A DNA stretch of 64,000 nucleotides from SKGN01 sp050948865 (GCA_050948865.1 JBMNEQ010000001.1:124001-188000), one strand, 5' to 3'; shown: positions 36,120 to 44,292, numbered from the stretch's first letter. Numbers and translations: made by a program. The notes: a model not told the origin generated them from the letters alone.

Positions 36120-37004
36120 ATGAAAAAAGATAAAAATATAAATTTAAAACTCAAGAAAAGATATAAATTAGGATTAATATTTCTTTTTTGTTTGCTTCTT
36201 TTTTTATTTTACTCAAGATATATCAGTACTAGTGGATTAATTATAAATGAATACAAAATAAAAAATTCAAATTTACCAATTGGATTCCACGGTTTAAAAT
36301 TAGTTCATTTTTCAGATATTCATTTTGGAAGAACAATTCAAAAAAAGGAATTAAAAAACATTGTTAATAAAATTAATTTAATTACCCCTGATCTAGTAGT
36401 TTTTACAGGTGATTTAATAGATAAAAATACCAACTTAACTAACAAAGATAAAAAACTTTTAATTCAAGAGTTAAAAAAGATAAAAAGTTTTTATGGTAAA
36501 TATGCGGTCAGTGGAAATCATGATTTTACTTTTCAAGAATATAATGAAATTTTAAAAAGTAGCGATTTTATTAATATAGATAACGATTATGATATTATTT
36601 ATAACGAAAATTTAGAAAAAATTTTTATAAGTGGCCTACAATCAGAACTAGAGGGTAAACCTAACTTAAATAAAATCCTTGACTATATAAAATTAACAAA
36701 AAAAGAAAAAGAAAATAATTCTTACTTATATAAAATAATGATTATGCATACACCTGATACCTATAATAAATTTAAAAATATTAACTTTGATTTAATTTTA
36801 GCTGGTCATTCTCATTGTGGCCAAATAAGGCTTCCTTTTATTGGAAGTTTATATACTCCTATTGGTGCTAAAAAATATTATGAACCTTATTATAAAATTA
36901 ACAATACTGATTTTTTTATTTCTTGTGGTTTGGGAGTTTCCGAAATTAATTTTCGTCTTTTTAATAAACCCTCTTTAAATTTTTATCGATTAACAACAAA
37001 ATGA
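36120..37004 (+). CDS. Membrane-anchored metallophosphoesterase
   Basis: 294 residues: a Lys-rich N terminus, one membrane helix (about 17-35), then a calcineurin-like domain with FSDIHFGR, GDLID, GNHDF and GHSHCGQIRLP in order. It resembles YaeI/YkuE, which hydrolyse lipid or wall phosphodiesters outside the membrane. The start is uncertain: AAAGGAG is 34 bases from this ATG and 22 from a TTG four codons earlier, and a perfect CAATATTT/AAATATTG inverted repeat lies between. It follows the CPBP gene by about 40 bases. Confidence 0.85.
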   Translation: MKKDKNINLKLKKRYKLGLIFLFCLLLFLFYSRYISTSGLIINEYKIKNSNLPIGFHGLKLVHFSDIHFGRTIQKKELKNIVNKINLITPDLVVFTGDLIDKNTNLTNKDKKLLIQELKKIKSFYGKYAVSGNHDFTFQEYNEILKSSDFINIDNDYDIIYNENLEKIFISGLQSELEGKPNLNKILDYIKLTKKEKENNSYLYKIMIMHTPDTYNKFKNINFDLILAGHSHCGQIRLPFIGSLYTPIGAKKYYEPYYKINNTDFFISCGLGVSEINFRLFNKPSLNFYRLTTK

Positions 37005-37017
37005 TTATTACTTTTTC

Positions 37018-37044
37018 ACTTTTTCCATAACTTTTCATACAATA
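37018..37044 (+). promoter_or_regulatory. Sigma-K-like promoter of the Gly/Tyr-rich small gene
   Basis: AC, 16 bases, then CATACAATA, an exact fit to the sigma-K pattern (AC, N16, CATAnnnTA); CATACAAT also fits the sigma-E -10. The start site would fall close to the Shine-Dalgarno. Confidence 0.45.
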
Positions 37045-37063
37045 TCTTGAAAGGAGTAATATA

Positions 37064-37231
37064 ATGTATCAATCAAGATGGCGTTCTTTTTCCCCTGGAC
37101 TTGGAAGAGGCTTTGGGGGCGGAGGATTCTTTTTACCTTTTACTTTAGGAGCTTTAACTGGTGCTTTTCTAACTCCCTCTTATCGCCCTTTTCCTTATTA
37201 TTACCCTTACTATTATCCTTATTTCTTTTAA
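37064..37231 (+). CDS. Small Gly- and Tyr/Pro-rich protein, possible spore coat protein
   Basis: 55 residues: MYQSRWRSFSPGLGRG start, a Gly run, a short hydrophobic stretch FFLPFTLGALTGAFL, and a C-terminal tail made almost only of Tyr, Pro and Phe. Such tails are typical of small coat or exosporium proteins in spore formers. It has a clear AAAGGAG site and its own terminator. The sigma-K-like promoter and a CotY-type gene 2 kb away support a mother-cell coat role, but this is inference. Confidence 0.65.
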   Translation: MYQSRWRSFSPGLGRGFGGGGFFLPFTLGALTGAFLTPSYRPFPYYYPYYYPYFF

Positions 37232-37237
37232 CCTTTT

Positions 37238-37260
37238 AAACCCTACAAATAATAGGGTTT
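37238..37260. terminator. Terminator between the small coat-like gene and the kinase gene
   Basis: AAACCCTA/TAGGGTTT stem with T-run; the two genes converge here and may share it. Confidence 0.7.
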
Positions 37261-37261
37261 A

Positions 37262-38503
37262 TTATATTTTTATTAATGGTAATATCACTATAACCTTTGT
37301 TCCATAACCTTTTTTGGATTTATAAATTACTTTTCCGTTGTGTTCTTTAATTATCTCTTTAGAAAAACGAACCCCCAATCCTGTTCCATTAGACTTTGTT
37401 GTGAAAAAAGGTTCTCCGATTCTACTTAGAATCTTCTTATCAATTCCTTCCCCATTATCAATTATGTAAATTTTTATTTTTTTATTTTTTAACTCTGTTT
37501 TTAAAATTATTTCTCCATTTTTATTTTCATCTATAGCCTCCATGGAATTTTTTATAAAATTTAAAAACACTTGTTTTAATCGATTAAAATCACCTAATAT
37601 AAAAACTTCTTTTTCTATATTATTATACTTTAATATTATTTTTTTATCTTTTACTAACACTTTAATCATTACATATACTTCATCTAATAAATTAATTAGA
37701 TTCATTTTTTTTAAATTTACTTCTAATTTAGTTAAATCTAAAAAATCATCCATTAATATAATTACTTGATTAATTTCTTGCTTGATAATTTCTAAAAACT
37801 TTTTTAGTTTTTTTTTATCTTCTAAATCTATCATATCTAAATATCCTTTACAAACTGCAATTGGATTTTTTATTTCATGAGTAATTTTAAATAACGAATC
37901 CCTTAATTGCTTTTCCTTCTCTAACTCAATAACAGTTATATAAAAATTAGAAACTTCTTCACATTTATTTAACATTTTTAAAATAAAACTTGTAACTACA
38001 TAAAAAATAATTGACAAAAGAAATAAATCAATTATCAGTGGCTTATTTTTTATAATCAAATCGTTTAATTGATATATATTTACAAATAAGAAAAAGATTT
38101 TAATAATAGCAAACAAATTAAATTGTTTTAAATTAGACAAACCTCTATTTTTTATTATTAAAATTAATATAAAATAAGAAACAAATTCCAATGTTAATAA
38201 ATATAAATCAGCCCCTAAACTAAAATAATAATAATAAATAATAATACTTATAATAATAGCAGTTTCTTTTCTTTTTTTTAAATAAGATATTAATAAAGGA
38301 ATAAAAATTAAAACAGTTTTTAAAGTTAAAAAAGCATCGGTATAACGTATAATTAAATAAATTGAACTATATAAAGCTAAATCAAACAAAACATCACTTA
38401 CACTTTTACCAAATGTTCTTTGATAAATAACAAATAAAAAATAACAAAACATCGGAAATAAAATAAATATAACATTTATTATTATCGTTTCAAAGATTAC
38501 CAT
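37262..38503 (-). CDS. Orphan membrane sensor histidine kinase (KinB-like)
   Basis: 413 residues. Five to six membrane helices (about 1-190) without a long external loop, then HisKA with HEIKNPIAVCKGY (His near 211) and a HATPase with N-box NFIKNSMEAI, G1 DNGEGID and G2 GTGLGV. No response regulator gene is adjacent. Architecture and orphan state resemble the sporulation kinase KinB, which feeds the Spo0 phosphorelay; that role is inference from the sporulation setting. AAAGGAGG lies before the ATG. Confidence 0.85.
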   Translation of the reverse strand: MVIFETIIINVIFILFPMFCYFLFVIYQRTFGKSVSDVLFDLALYSSIYLIIRYTDAFLTLKTVLIFIPLLISYLKKRKETAIIISIIIYYYYFSLGADLYLLTLEFVSYFILILIIKNRGLSNLKQFNLFAIIKIFFLFVNIYQLNDLIIKNKPLIIDLFLLSIIFYVVTSFILKMLNKCEEVSNFYITVIELEKEKQLRDSLFKITHEIKNPIAVCKGYLDMIDLEDKKKLKKFLEIIKQEINQVIILMDDFLDLTKLEVNLKKMNLINLLDEVYVMIKVLVKDKKIILKYNNIEKEVFILGDFNRLKQVFLNFIKNSMEAIDENKNGEIILKTELKNKKIKIYIIDNGEGIDKKILSRIGEPFFTTKSNGTGLGVRFSKEIIKEHNGKVIYKSKKGYGTKVIVILPLIKI

Positions 38504-38573
38504 TTTTTCCTCCTTTTTTATATCATAAACTAATAAAAGAAGAATTATTGTCGAAAAAAAAGTATTAGACTAA

Positions 38574-38617
38574 AAAAAAAGAGTTATCTCTTTTTTTATG
38601 TAGAAATAACTCTTTTT
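38574..38617. terminator. Terminator between EIIB-like and kinase genes
   Basis: AAAAAGAGTTAT and ATAACTCTTTTT arms with a partly paired loop; runs of T on both strands. Confidence 0.7.
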
Positions 38618-38935
38618 TTATTTTTTTAATTCTTCAATATATTGCCGCAATCTCTCAGCTTCTGAACCTAATATAATTTTTAATTGATTATTAATCTCCA
38701 CTATTCCTTTAGCTCCTAATTTTTGGATAGCTTCTTTATTAACAATGGAAACATCTTTTAAAGTTACTTTAAATCTAGATAAACTTACTTCAACCTTTAA
38801 AATATTATCTTTACCACCTAAAAACTCAACTAGTTTATTCGCTTCAATATAAAAATCCTTTTTACTAGCTTTTATTATTACAAAAGCTATTGTTATCAAA
38901 ACTATTATAATAAAGGCATATTGCAAATATTGCAT
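38618..38935 (-). CDS. Membrane-anchored EIIB-like protein lacking the phospho-cysteine
   Basis: 105 residues: one N-terminal helix (about 5-24), then a PTS glucose-type EIIB fold with LVEFLGGKDNI, VSLSRFKVTLKD, LGAKGIVEINNQLKIILG. In active EIIB the block reads D-x-C-x-T-R-L; here it is V-S-L-S-R, so the phosphorylated Cys is Ser. There is no EIIC or EIIA beside it. It is therefore probably not a sugar transporter part but a structural or regulatory protein. Start ATG has GGAGG. Confidence 0.8.
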   Translation of the reverse strand: MQYLQYAFIIIVLITIAFVIIKASKKDFYIEANKLVEFLGGKDNILKVEVSLSRFKVTLKDVSIVNKEAIQKLGAKGIVEINNQLKIILGSEAERLRQYIEELKK

Positions 38936-39035
38936 GTAAAATCCTCCTTATTTTAAACACTTAAAATATATATTGTTAACATTATACTATATAAGCAAAA
39001 AAAATAAAACTAAACCTTTTAGGTTTTAGTTATAC

Positions 39036-39062
39036 ACCTTTTCTTTTTTTTAGAATAATCTA
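39036..39062 (+). promoter_or_regulatory. Sigma-K-like promoter of the CotY/CotZ-type gene
   Basis: AC, 16 bases, AATAATCTA: one mismatch to CATAnnnTA. The expected start site near 39069 leaves a ~20-base leader containing GGGGGTGG. Confidence 0.4.
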
Positions 39063-39090
39063 ATATTGAAATACATAGGGGGTGGAATGT

Positions 39091-39528
39091 ATGTGTAAAA
39101 AAACAGAAGAATCTAATTGTATAGCAGATATATTAAAAGTGATTCTAATATTACAAAAAAAGGCTTGTTTAACAAGTGATGAATTAAATACATGTGATAA
39201 AAAAGTATTAGGATATGATAATCTAAATATCTGTAATTATAACACTAGACCAATTCAATTATTTTTAATTTCTAAAAATGGGAATGAACCTTTAATTATG
39301 CCAACTACAAGAGGGTTAATTGATGAAACTACTATCTATTCTAGTGTTTTTCGATTAGAAAAGTTGGATAATAATTGTGCTACTTTTAGAGTCCTTTCTC
39401 CAATCTCAACTTCAAACCAAAGCACCTGTTCTTCATATGAAAAAACTAACTCCTTTTTTACTCTCGATCTAAAATGCGTTTGTGCAATTAGATGTTTAAA
39501 CGATACAATTATAGAAGGTGTTTGTTAA
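39091..39528 (+). CDS. Spore coat protein, CotY/CotZ/ExsY family
   Basis: 145 residues, ten or more cysteines. It matches the ExsY/CotY pattern: N-terminal ESNCIADILKVILILQ, a middle NTRPIQLFLIS, VFRLEKLDNNCATFRVL, and a C-terminal DLKCVCAIRCLNDT. These Cys-rich proteins crosslink into the outer coat or exosporium crust of the spore, made in the mother cell. Start ATG follows AGGGGGTGG; a GTG three codons earlier is less likely. Monocistronic, with terminator. It is strong evidence that the organism makes true spores. Confidence 0.87.
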   Translation: MCKKTEESNCIADILKVILILQKKACLTSDELNTCDKKVLGYDNLNICNYNTRPIQLFLISKNGNEPLIMPTTRGLIDETTIYSSVFRLEKLDNNCATFRVLSPISTSNQSTCSSYEKTNSFFTLDLKCVCAIRCLNDTIIEGVC

Positions 39529-39550
39529 AAACCACAAAAGTGGTTTTTTT
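39527..39550 (+). terminator. Terminator of the coat gene
   Basis: AAAACCAC-AAAA-GTGGTTTT then T-run, overlapping the stop codon. Confidence 0.8.
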
Positions 39551-39872
39551 AATATTCAATATCTTTAATATCATCAAGAGAAATATATTCTTCATCGATA
39601 GTAACCAAATTATTATTAACTTGACCAATTATTTCTTTATGCTCTATTTGATTATTTTTAGTTATAATTTTTACTCCCATTTTATAAACATAGTAAGGGG
39701 AATTAAACATTTCCTCTATTTTTGTTTTTATATCATCTAAATCCGTTTCTTCAGCTAAAGTTAAATCCGTTTCCTTTTTTAATGGTAAATAACCTGAATA
39801 AAACACAGTTTTATTATTTTTTATATTTTTATTTATTTTATTAACAAAAACCTCCGGTAATTTCCTTTTCAT
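39549..39872 (-). CDS. Conserved-looking protein of unknown function
   Basis: 107 residues, soluble, acidic in the middle (KKETDLTLAEETDLDDIKTKI) and with a beta-rich end that contains VYKMGVKIITKNNQIE and LVTIDEEYISLDDIKDIEY. No motif I recognise. It has a good AAGGGCGTGAT site and converges with the coat gene. The C-terminal part looks like a small barrel domain, for example an RNA- or protein-binding fold, but that is only a guess. Confidence 0.6.
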   Translation of the reverse strand: MKRKLPEVFVNKINKNIKNNKTVFYSGYLPLKKETDLTLAEETDLDDIKTKIEEMFNSPYYVYKMGVKIITKNNQIEHKEIIGQVNNNLVTIDEEYISLDDIKDIEY

Positions 39873-39947
39873 TAAATCACGCCCTTTTCTATAAACATTT
39901 TATGCTAAAATTTTTTAAATGTTTCATCATAGTTTTTTGACAGAAAT

Positions 39948-40041
39948 GGTATAATATTTAAAGATGGTGTCTCTAAACCTTATTCTTATAATCTTTATAG
40001 CATTACCGATCTTTGATGATAGAGTTAAAATATTAAACTAA
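39948..40041 (+). other. Extended -10 and possible leaderless 25-residue hydrophobic peptide
   Basis: TGGTATAAT ends at 39955; an ATG follows at 39964, where the start site would lie. The frame encodes MVSLNLILIIFIALPIF and a charged tail DDRVKILN, then TAA. There is no ribosome site. The same stretch can fold with AAAGAT-GGT against ACC-G-ATCTTT, so it may instead be a small RNA. The rest of the gap to about 40200 is AT-rich and I see no further gene in it. Confidence 0.3.
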
Positions 40042-40261
40042 AATAAGTTTAAAATAAATAACAACACGAAATATACAAAAACTTTTTTTCAAAATAATAG
40101 TTAATTTAAGTTTAAAAAAAGAGTTACATAAATTAATATCAAATTTAACAATCTAATAAAGAACTAAGTTTTTTACTCACCTTCATATACTTCTTAGTAT
40201 ATATCTTCCTCTTGGATTGATAATATAAATTAAAAAGAAAGGAAAATCAATAAGGAGAAAC

Positions 40262-40333
40262 TTGGATCTTAATGTTATTATTAAGTTTCATTCCCTTTTG
40301 ATACTGAGGCCTAACATCAGTCGTGGTAGTTAA
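40262..40333 (+). CDS. Possible leader peptide before the SEDS gene
   Basis: TTG start four bases after AAGGAG; 23 codons, stop TAA one base before the SEDS ATG. The SEDS gene has only a weak ribosome site, so its translation could be coupled to this frame. The peptide (starts MDLNVIIKFHSL) has no known motif. It may be chance, but the spacing is exact. Confidence 0.35.
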   Translation: MDLNVIIKFHSLLILRPNISRGS

Positions 40334-40334
40334 T

Positions 40335-41462
40335 ATGAAAACCTTTTCTAAACCTAAAATCGAATACAATATTTTTATACCACTTTTATTGTTTTTAATA
40401 ATCAGTGTTATTAGCATTTCTAGTGCTGAACAATTATTACCTGGTATAAATAATTATGCCTTAAAACAATTAATATGGTTTCTTATTGGTTTTGGTTTAG
40501 TTTTCCTTATTTTAAAATTTAATAATTCCTTTTTTATAACGTATAGTTGGTTTTTTTATACATTAGGTGTTTTAAGTTTATTGTTCTTATTATTATTTGG
40601 AAAACCTATTAATAATGCTAAATGTTGGATTATAATTTTCAACAAGTTATCAATTCAACCTAGTGAATTTATGAAAATTTTTTTAATATTGTTTTTAGCT
40701 AAAACAATTACTGAACACAATAAAAAAGTTATCATACCCAAAACCAAAGATGATCTTTTACTTTTTTTTAAAATTATTATTATTACTTTTATCCCTGCTT
40801 TTCTTACTTTTCTTCAACCAGATACCGGTATAGTTTTCACATATCTTATTATTATGATTATTATGCTTATTATTTCGGGGATTAAATTAAGAATTTTAGT
40901 GTTTTTTGGTATTATTACTTTAACTTTAAGCTCTATTTTCTTTTGGTTGTTTTTTTATTCTAAAACTTTATTTATTAATATATTTGGAACTAGTTTTTTA
41001 TACCGAATTGATCGTTTAATCGATTGGCAAAGCGGTAGTGGAATGCAGCTAAATAATGCTTTGACTGCTATTGGAAGTTCAGGATTATTTGGGTTTGGTT
41101 TTAAAAACACTCCTATTTATTTTCCAGAACCCCATACCGATTTTATATTTTCCGTTTTTGCTTGTAATTTTGGATTAATTGGTTCTGTTAGTTTAATCAT
41201 GTTAATTATTTATTTCAATTTAAAATTAATTAATTTAGCTTTAAAAAACAATAAAACTATTTATAAATATATAATAGCAGGCTTTTTGGGAATGCTTTTA
41301 TATCAACAACTACAAAGTATAGGAATGAATATTGGTCTTTTTCCAATTACAGGCATTACCTTCCCTTTTATAAGTTATGGTGGATCAAGTTTACTTAGTT
41401 ATATGATGATGATTGGTATTATCCTTTCTGGAAAAAATAAAACTAAAAAATATTATTTTTAA
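40335..41462 (+). CDS. rodA: SEDS peptidoglycan glycosyltransferase, RodA-like
   Basis: 375 residues with about ten membrane helices. Family landmarks: INNAKCWI and LSIQPSEFMKI (about 95-115), a loop with ALTAIGSSGLFGFGF and PEPHTDFIFSV (about 250-275), and the end ITGITFPFISYGGSSLLSYMM. The HTDFIF loop favours RodA over FtsW; SpoVE cannot be excluded. It polymerises lipid II with a class B PBP. ATG is chosen over a GTG four codons up. A 25-codon upstream frame ends one base before it. Confidence 0.88.
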   Translation: MKTFSKPKIEYNIFIPLLLFLIISVISISSAEQLLPGINNYALKQLIWFLIGFGLVFLILKFNNSFFITYSWFFYTLGVLSLLFLLLFGKPINNAKCWIIIFNKLSIQPSEFMKIFLILFLAKTITEHNKKVIIPKTKDDLLLFFKIIIITFIPAFLTFLQPDTGIVFTYLIIMIIMLIISGIKLRILVFFGIITLTLSSIFFWLFFYSKTLFINIFGTSFLYRIDRLIDWQSGSGMQLNNALTAIGSSGLFGFGFKNTPIYFPEPHTDFIFSVFACNFGLIGSVSLIMLIIYFNLKLINLALKNNKTIYKYIIAGFLGMLLYQQLQSIGMNIGLFPITGITFPFISYGGSSLLSYMMMIGIILSGKNKTKKYYF

Positions 41463-41466
41463 ATAA

Positions 41467-41497
41467 TAAAATCCTTATTTTATAAGGATTATTTTTT
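41467..41497. terminator. Terminator after the SEDS gene
   Basis: AATCCTTA/TAAGGATT stem with T-run on the plus strand; may also stop tRNA-Ala transcripts on the minus strand. Confidence 0.75.
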
Positions 41498-41500
41498 ATT

Positions 41501-41577
41501 TGGTGGAGAATAAGGGACTCGAACCCTTGACCCTCTGTGTGCAAAACAGATACTCTAGCCAACTGAGCTAATTCCCC
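41501..41577 (-). tRNA. tRNA-Ala (anticodon TGC)
   Basis: Acceptor GGGGAAT/ATTCTCC, D-arm TTAGCTCAGTTGGCTAGAG, anticodon loop TTTGCAC (TGC), T-arm AAGGGTTCGAGTCCCTT and an encoded CCA. A TTGATT-18-TAAAAT promoter lies about 75 bases upstream, leaving a leader with two hairpins. Confidence 0.97.
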
Positions 41578-41692
41578 TTAAAAAATTAATGAAAAGGTTA
41601 GTAGGCATTAAACCTTCTCAAGTAAATGCAATTATAAAATTGCAATTTAATTTTAGCACACTATAATACTAAAAATCAATATTAATTTTTTA

Positions 41693-41712
41693 ATAAAAAC
41701 AATTAAGTTGTT
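41693..41712 (-). terminator. Terminator of the RNase J gene
   Basis: AAAACAA-cttaa-TTGTTTT with T-rich tail just after the rnj stop. Confidence 0.6.
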
Positions 41713-43389
41713 TTAAGAACGTTTTATTTCCATAAAAACAGGTAAAATTATCGGTTTCCTTCCTGTTTCCCTCCAAACATAAGGGGATATTTCTTGTATA
41801 ATTTGTGATTTTAAATTATTATAAGTTAATTTAATATCTTTTATATTATTATTAATTATTTTATTAGCTAAACCTTCTAATTTTGATAATAATTGTTCAT
41901 TTTCGTTAACTAAAACAAATCCTCTAGTAGTAATATGACTCCCTCCTAGCAATTTTCTATTGTTAACATCAATATTAGCAATTATAACTAAAATTCCATC
42001 ATTAGCCATAATAATCCGATCCTTTATAACTATATTTCCTACCCCGCCAATACGACTACCATCCACATAAACATCAGAAGCTGGAACTTCTCCAACTACC
42101 TTAATTTCTTGCCTACTCATGGATAACACTTGACCATTTTCTAAAACAAAAATATTTTTTTTAAGAAGTCCACATTCAATAGCAATATCTTTATGAGCTT
42201 TTAACATTCTATATTCACCATGATAAGGCATAAAATACTTTGGTTGGATCAATCTTAACATTAATTTTAATTCTTCTTTATTAGCATGACCAGAAGTATG
42301 GATTTCATTTAAAGAGGTATTAGTAAAGACTTCAACACCCTTTAAGTATAATTGATTAATCGTATTAGCAATACTAACTCCATTTCCAGGAATTGGTGAA
42401 GAGGAAAATATAACAACATCATCCTTCATTAATTTAATTTGCCTATGTGAGCCATTGGCAATCCTAGATAAAGCAGCTAAAGGTTCACCTTGAGAACCTG
42501 TACATAATAAAGCAATTTCCTCATTAGGTATTTTATTCGCTTCTTCTTGAGTAACAAAAATATCTGTCTCAGCAATATAACCACCTTCTATAGCTATTTC
42601 AATTGACATTTCCATGCTTCTACCAAAAAGTGCAACTTTTCGATTATTTTCACGACAAGTTTCAATAATGTGTTTTAAACGATAAATATTAGAAGCAAAA
42701 GTAGCAATAATTATTCTTCCCTTACACCTTCTAAAAATATCACTCAAAGCTTCATCTACTTTTGATTCACTTATTGATACTCCTTCTATTAATGCATTAG
42801 TGCTATCACTAAGAAGAAGTTTGACATCCTTTTTACCAATCTCAGCCATTTTATGAATATTCGCTAAAGGGCCAATCGGCGTCCAATCAAATTTAAAATC
42901 CCCAGTCATAACAATCATTCCGTTTGGTGTTTCAATTGCTAAACCATGGGAATCAGGAATCGAATGAGTTGTTCTAAAAAAAATAATAGTAAAATGTTTA
43001 AATTTTAATTTAGTGCTTTCTGTATAATTATATATTTTTTTATATTTCATTTTTCTTTCTTCTAATTTATGTTTTATCAAAGAAACTGCTTGTTTGGGAG
43101 CATAGATATTTGGTATATCAACAGCTTGTAATAAAAAGGGAATTCCTCCTATATGGTCTTCATGCCCATGTGTTATAACTAAAGTTTTGATCTTTTCTTT
43201 ATTTTTTATTAAAAACGAATAATCAGGAATTACATAATCAATCCCCATTAATTCATCTTTTGGAAACATCACACCAGCATCAATAATAATAATCTCATCA
43301 TCATGCATGACACAATACATATTTTTTCCTACTTCCCCTAGGCCGCCTAATGCAAAAATCTTTGTGTCGTTATTATTAAAAATTTTCAT
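41713..43389 (-). CDS. rnj: Ribonuclease J
   Basis: 558 residues. MBL domain with THGHEDHIGGIPF (about 74-86) and TGDFKFDWTP, beta-CASP domain with STNALIEGVS and the ATFASNIYRLKHI block, and the loop GHANKEELKLM/PKYFMPYHGEYRML (about 365-395). The C-terminal domain is short. It is a 5'-3' exonuclease and endonuclease for mRNA and rRNA. A single RNase J copy is seen here; whether J1 or J2 I do not decide. It has its own promoter. Confidence 0.96.
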   Translation of the reverse strand: MKIFNNNDTKIFALGGLGEVGKNMYCVMHDDEIIIIDAGVMFPKDELMGIDYVIPDYSFLIKNKEKIKTLVITHGHEDHIGGIPFLLQAVDIPNIYAPKQAVSLIKHKLEERKMKYKKIYNYTESTKLKFKHFTIIFFRTTHSIPDSHGLAIETPNGMIVMTGDFKFDWTPIGPLANIHKMAEIGKKDVKLLLSDSTNALIEGVSISESKVDEALSDIFRRCKGRIIIATFASNIYRLKHIIETCRENNRKVALFGRSMEMSIEIAIEGGYIAETDIFVTQEEANKIPNEEIALLCTGSQGEPLAALSRIANGSHRQIKLMKDDVVIFSSSPIPGNGVSIANTINQLYLKGVEVFTNTSLNEIHTSGHANKEELKLMLRLIQPKYFMPYHGEYRMLKAHKDIAIECGLLKKNIFVLENGQVLSMSRQEIKVVGEVPASDVYVDGSRIGGVGNIVIKDRIIMANDGILVIIANIDVNNRKLLGGSHITTRGFVLVNENEQLLSKLEGLANKIINNNIKDIKLTYNNLKSQIIQEISPYVWRETGRKPIILPVFMEIKRS

Positions 43390-43431
43390 TCTTTCTCCTT
43401 TCTTATTAATTTTAACTAATTAACTTAAGTT

Positions 43432-43460
43432 ATTATAAACTTTTTTTTTATTATTGTCCA
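43432..43460 (-). promoter_or_regulatory. Promoter of rnj
   Basis: TGGACA, 17 bases, TATAAT, about 43 bases before the rnj ATG. Confidence 0.65.
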
Positions 43461-43483
43461 CTTTATATTAAAATATAAAAAGA

Positions 43484-43505
43484 CGAAAAAGATTTCGCCT
43501 TTTAT
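43484..43505 (-). terminator. Terminator of the acidic membrane protein gene
   Basis: AAAGGCGAAA/TTTTCGTCTTT stem with T-run after the acidic gene, before the rnj promoter. Confidence 0.6.
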
Positions 43506-43533
43506 TAAATTTTTAAATTAACTCTAAATCTTA

Positions 43534-44187
43534 TTATTTTTCTTCTTCAATATTAATTGTTTCTTCTCCAACTAAAATATTATCATCTAAAGTTTCAGAT
43601 GACTTATCAGTTACATAATCAAAAGATTGAATATCATTTATTTGATTTTCAACTTCATTAGACATATTTAAAGCATCTGCTGTTTGATAAGTTTCAGAAG
43701 GAGATTTTAAAACTGGTTCTTCTGGTTTAAATTCAAATGAACCATCTAAATTTTCTATTTCCTCCATAGAAGATACTGGTTCTTCTAAAGGGGGAGCAAC
43801 TTCACCAACATTAGAAACTTCTTCTTTATTAGGAATTTCACTTATTTCTATTGGTTCCATTTTAGAAAAGACTTCTTCCTCTGGTTGAAAATGTTCAGCA
43901 TTTACTGCTATTGCAGGTTCTTCATTTACTTTAAAAGCATCTTCTTCCACTTCGCTTATTCTTTCAACATTCCCTTCATTTTGCTTGTTTAATTGTTCCG
44001 CAACTTGATCAATTTCCCCTGTATTTACTTCATTAATATTTGCCATAGTTTCTTGTTCTATATTTTGATTTTTATTTTTTGCTCCTTTTCGGCTAGATAA
44101 AAAGCCAATTAAAATAAAAATTAAAACTAAACCAATACCTATAACATAAAAATAATTTTCACTTAAAAAAATTAAAATTTCATCCAT
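43534..44187 (-). CDS. Single-pass membrane protein with long acidic tail
   Basis: 217 residues. One membrane helix (about 11-29), followed by RKGAKNK on the inside, so the tail is probably cytoplasmic. The remaining ~180 residues are Glu/Asn/Pro-rich (many EEPV/EEVSN-like blocks), low in aromatic residues and likely disordered. I recognise no family; the layout recalls adaptor or scaffold proteins such as ZipA-type or DivIVA partners, but no domain supports this. GGAGG precedes the start. Confidence 0.6.
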   Translation of the reverse strand: MDEILIFLSENYFYVIGIGLVLIFILIGFLSSRKGAKNKNQNIEQETMANINEVNTGEIDQVAEQLNKQNEGNVERISEVEEDAFKVNEEPAIAVNAEHFQPEEEVFSKMEPIEISEIPNKEEVSNVGEVAPPLEEPVSSMEEIENLDGSFEFKPEEPVLKSPSETYQTADALNMSNEVENQINDIQSFDYVTDKSSETLDDNILVGEETINIEEEK

Positions 44188-44292
44188 AGTCTTATTCCTC
44201 CTATCATAAGAATATCATGATATATATTTTTTTTCAATCTTTTTTTAGTTTTATTTAAAGTTATGTTTTTTCAAAAGGTTTATTCCTAAAAA

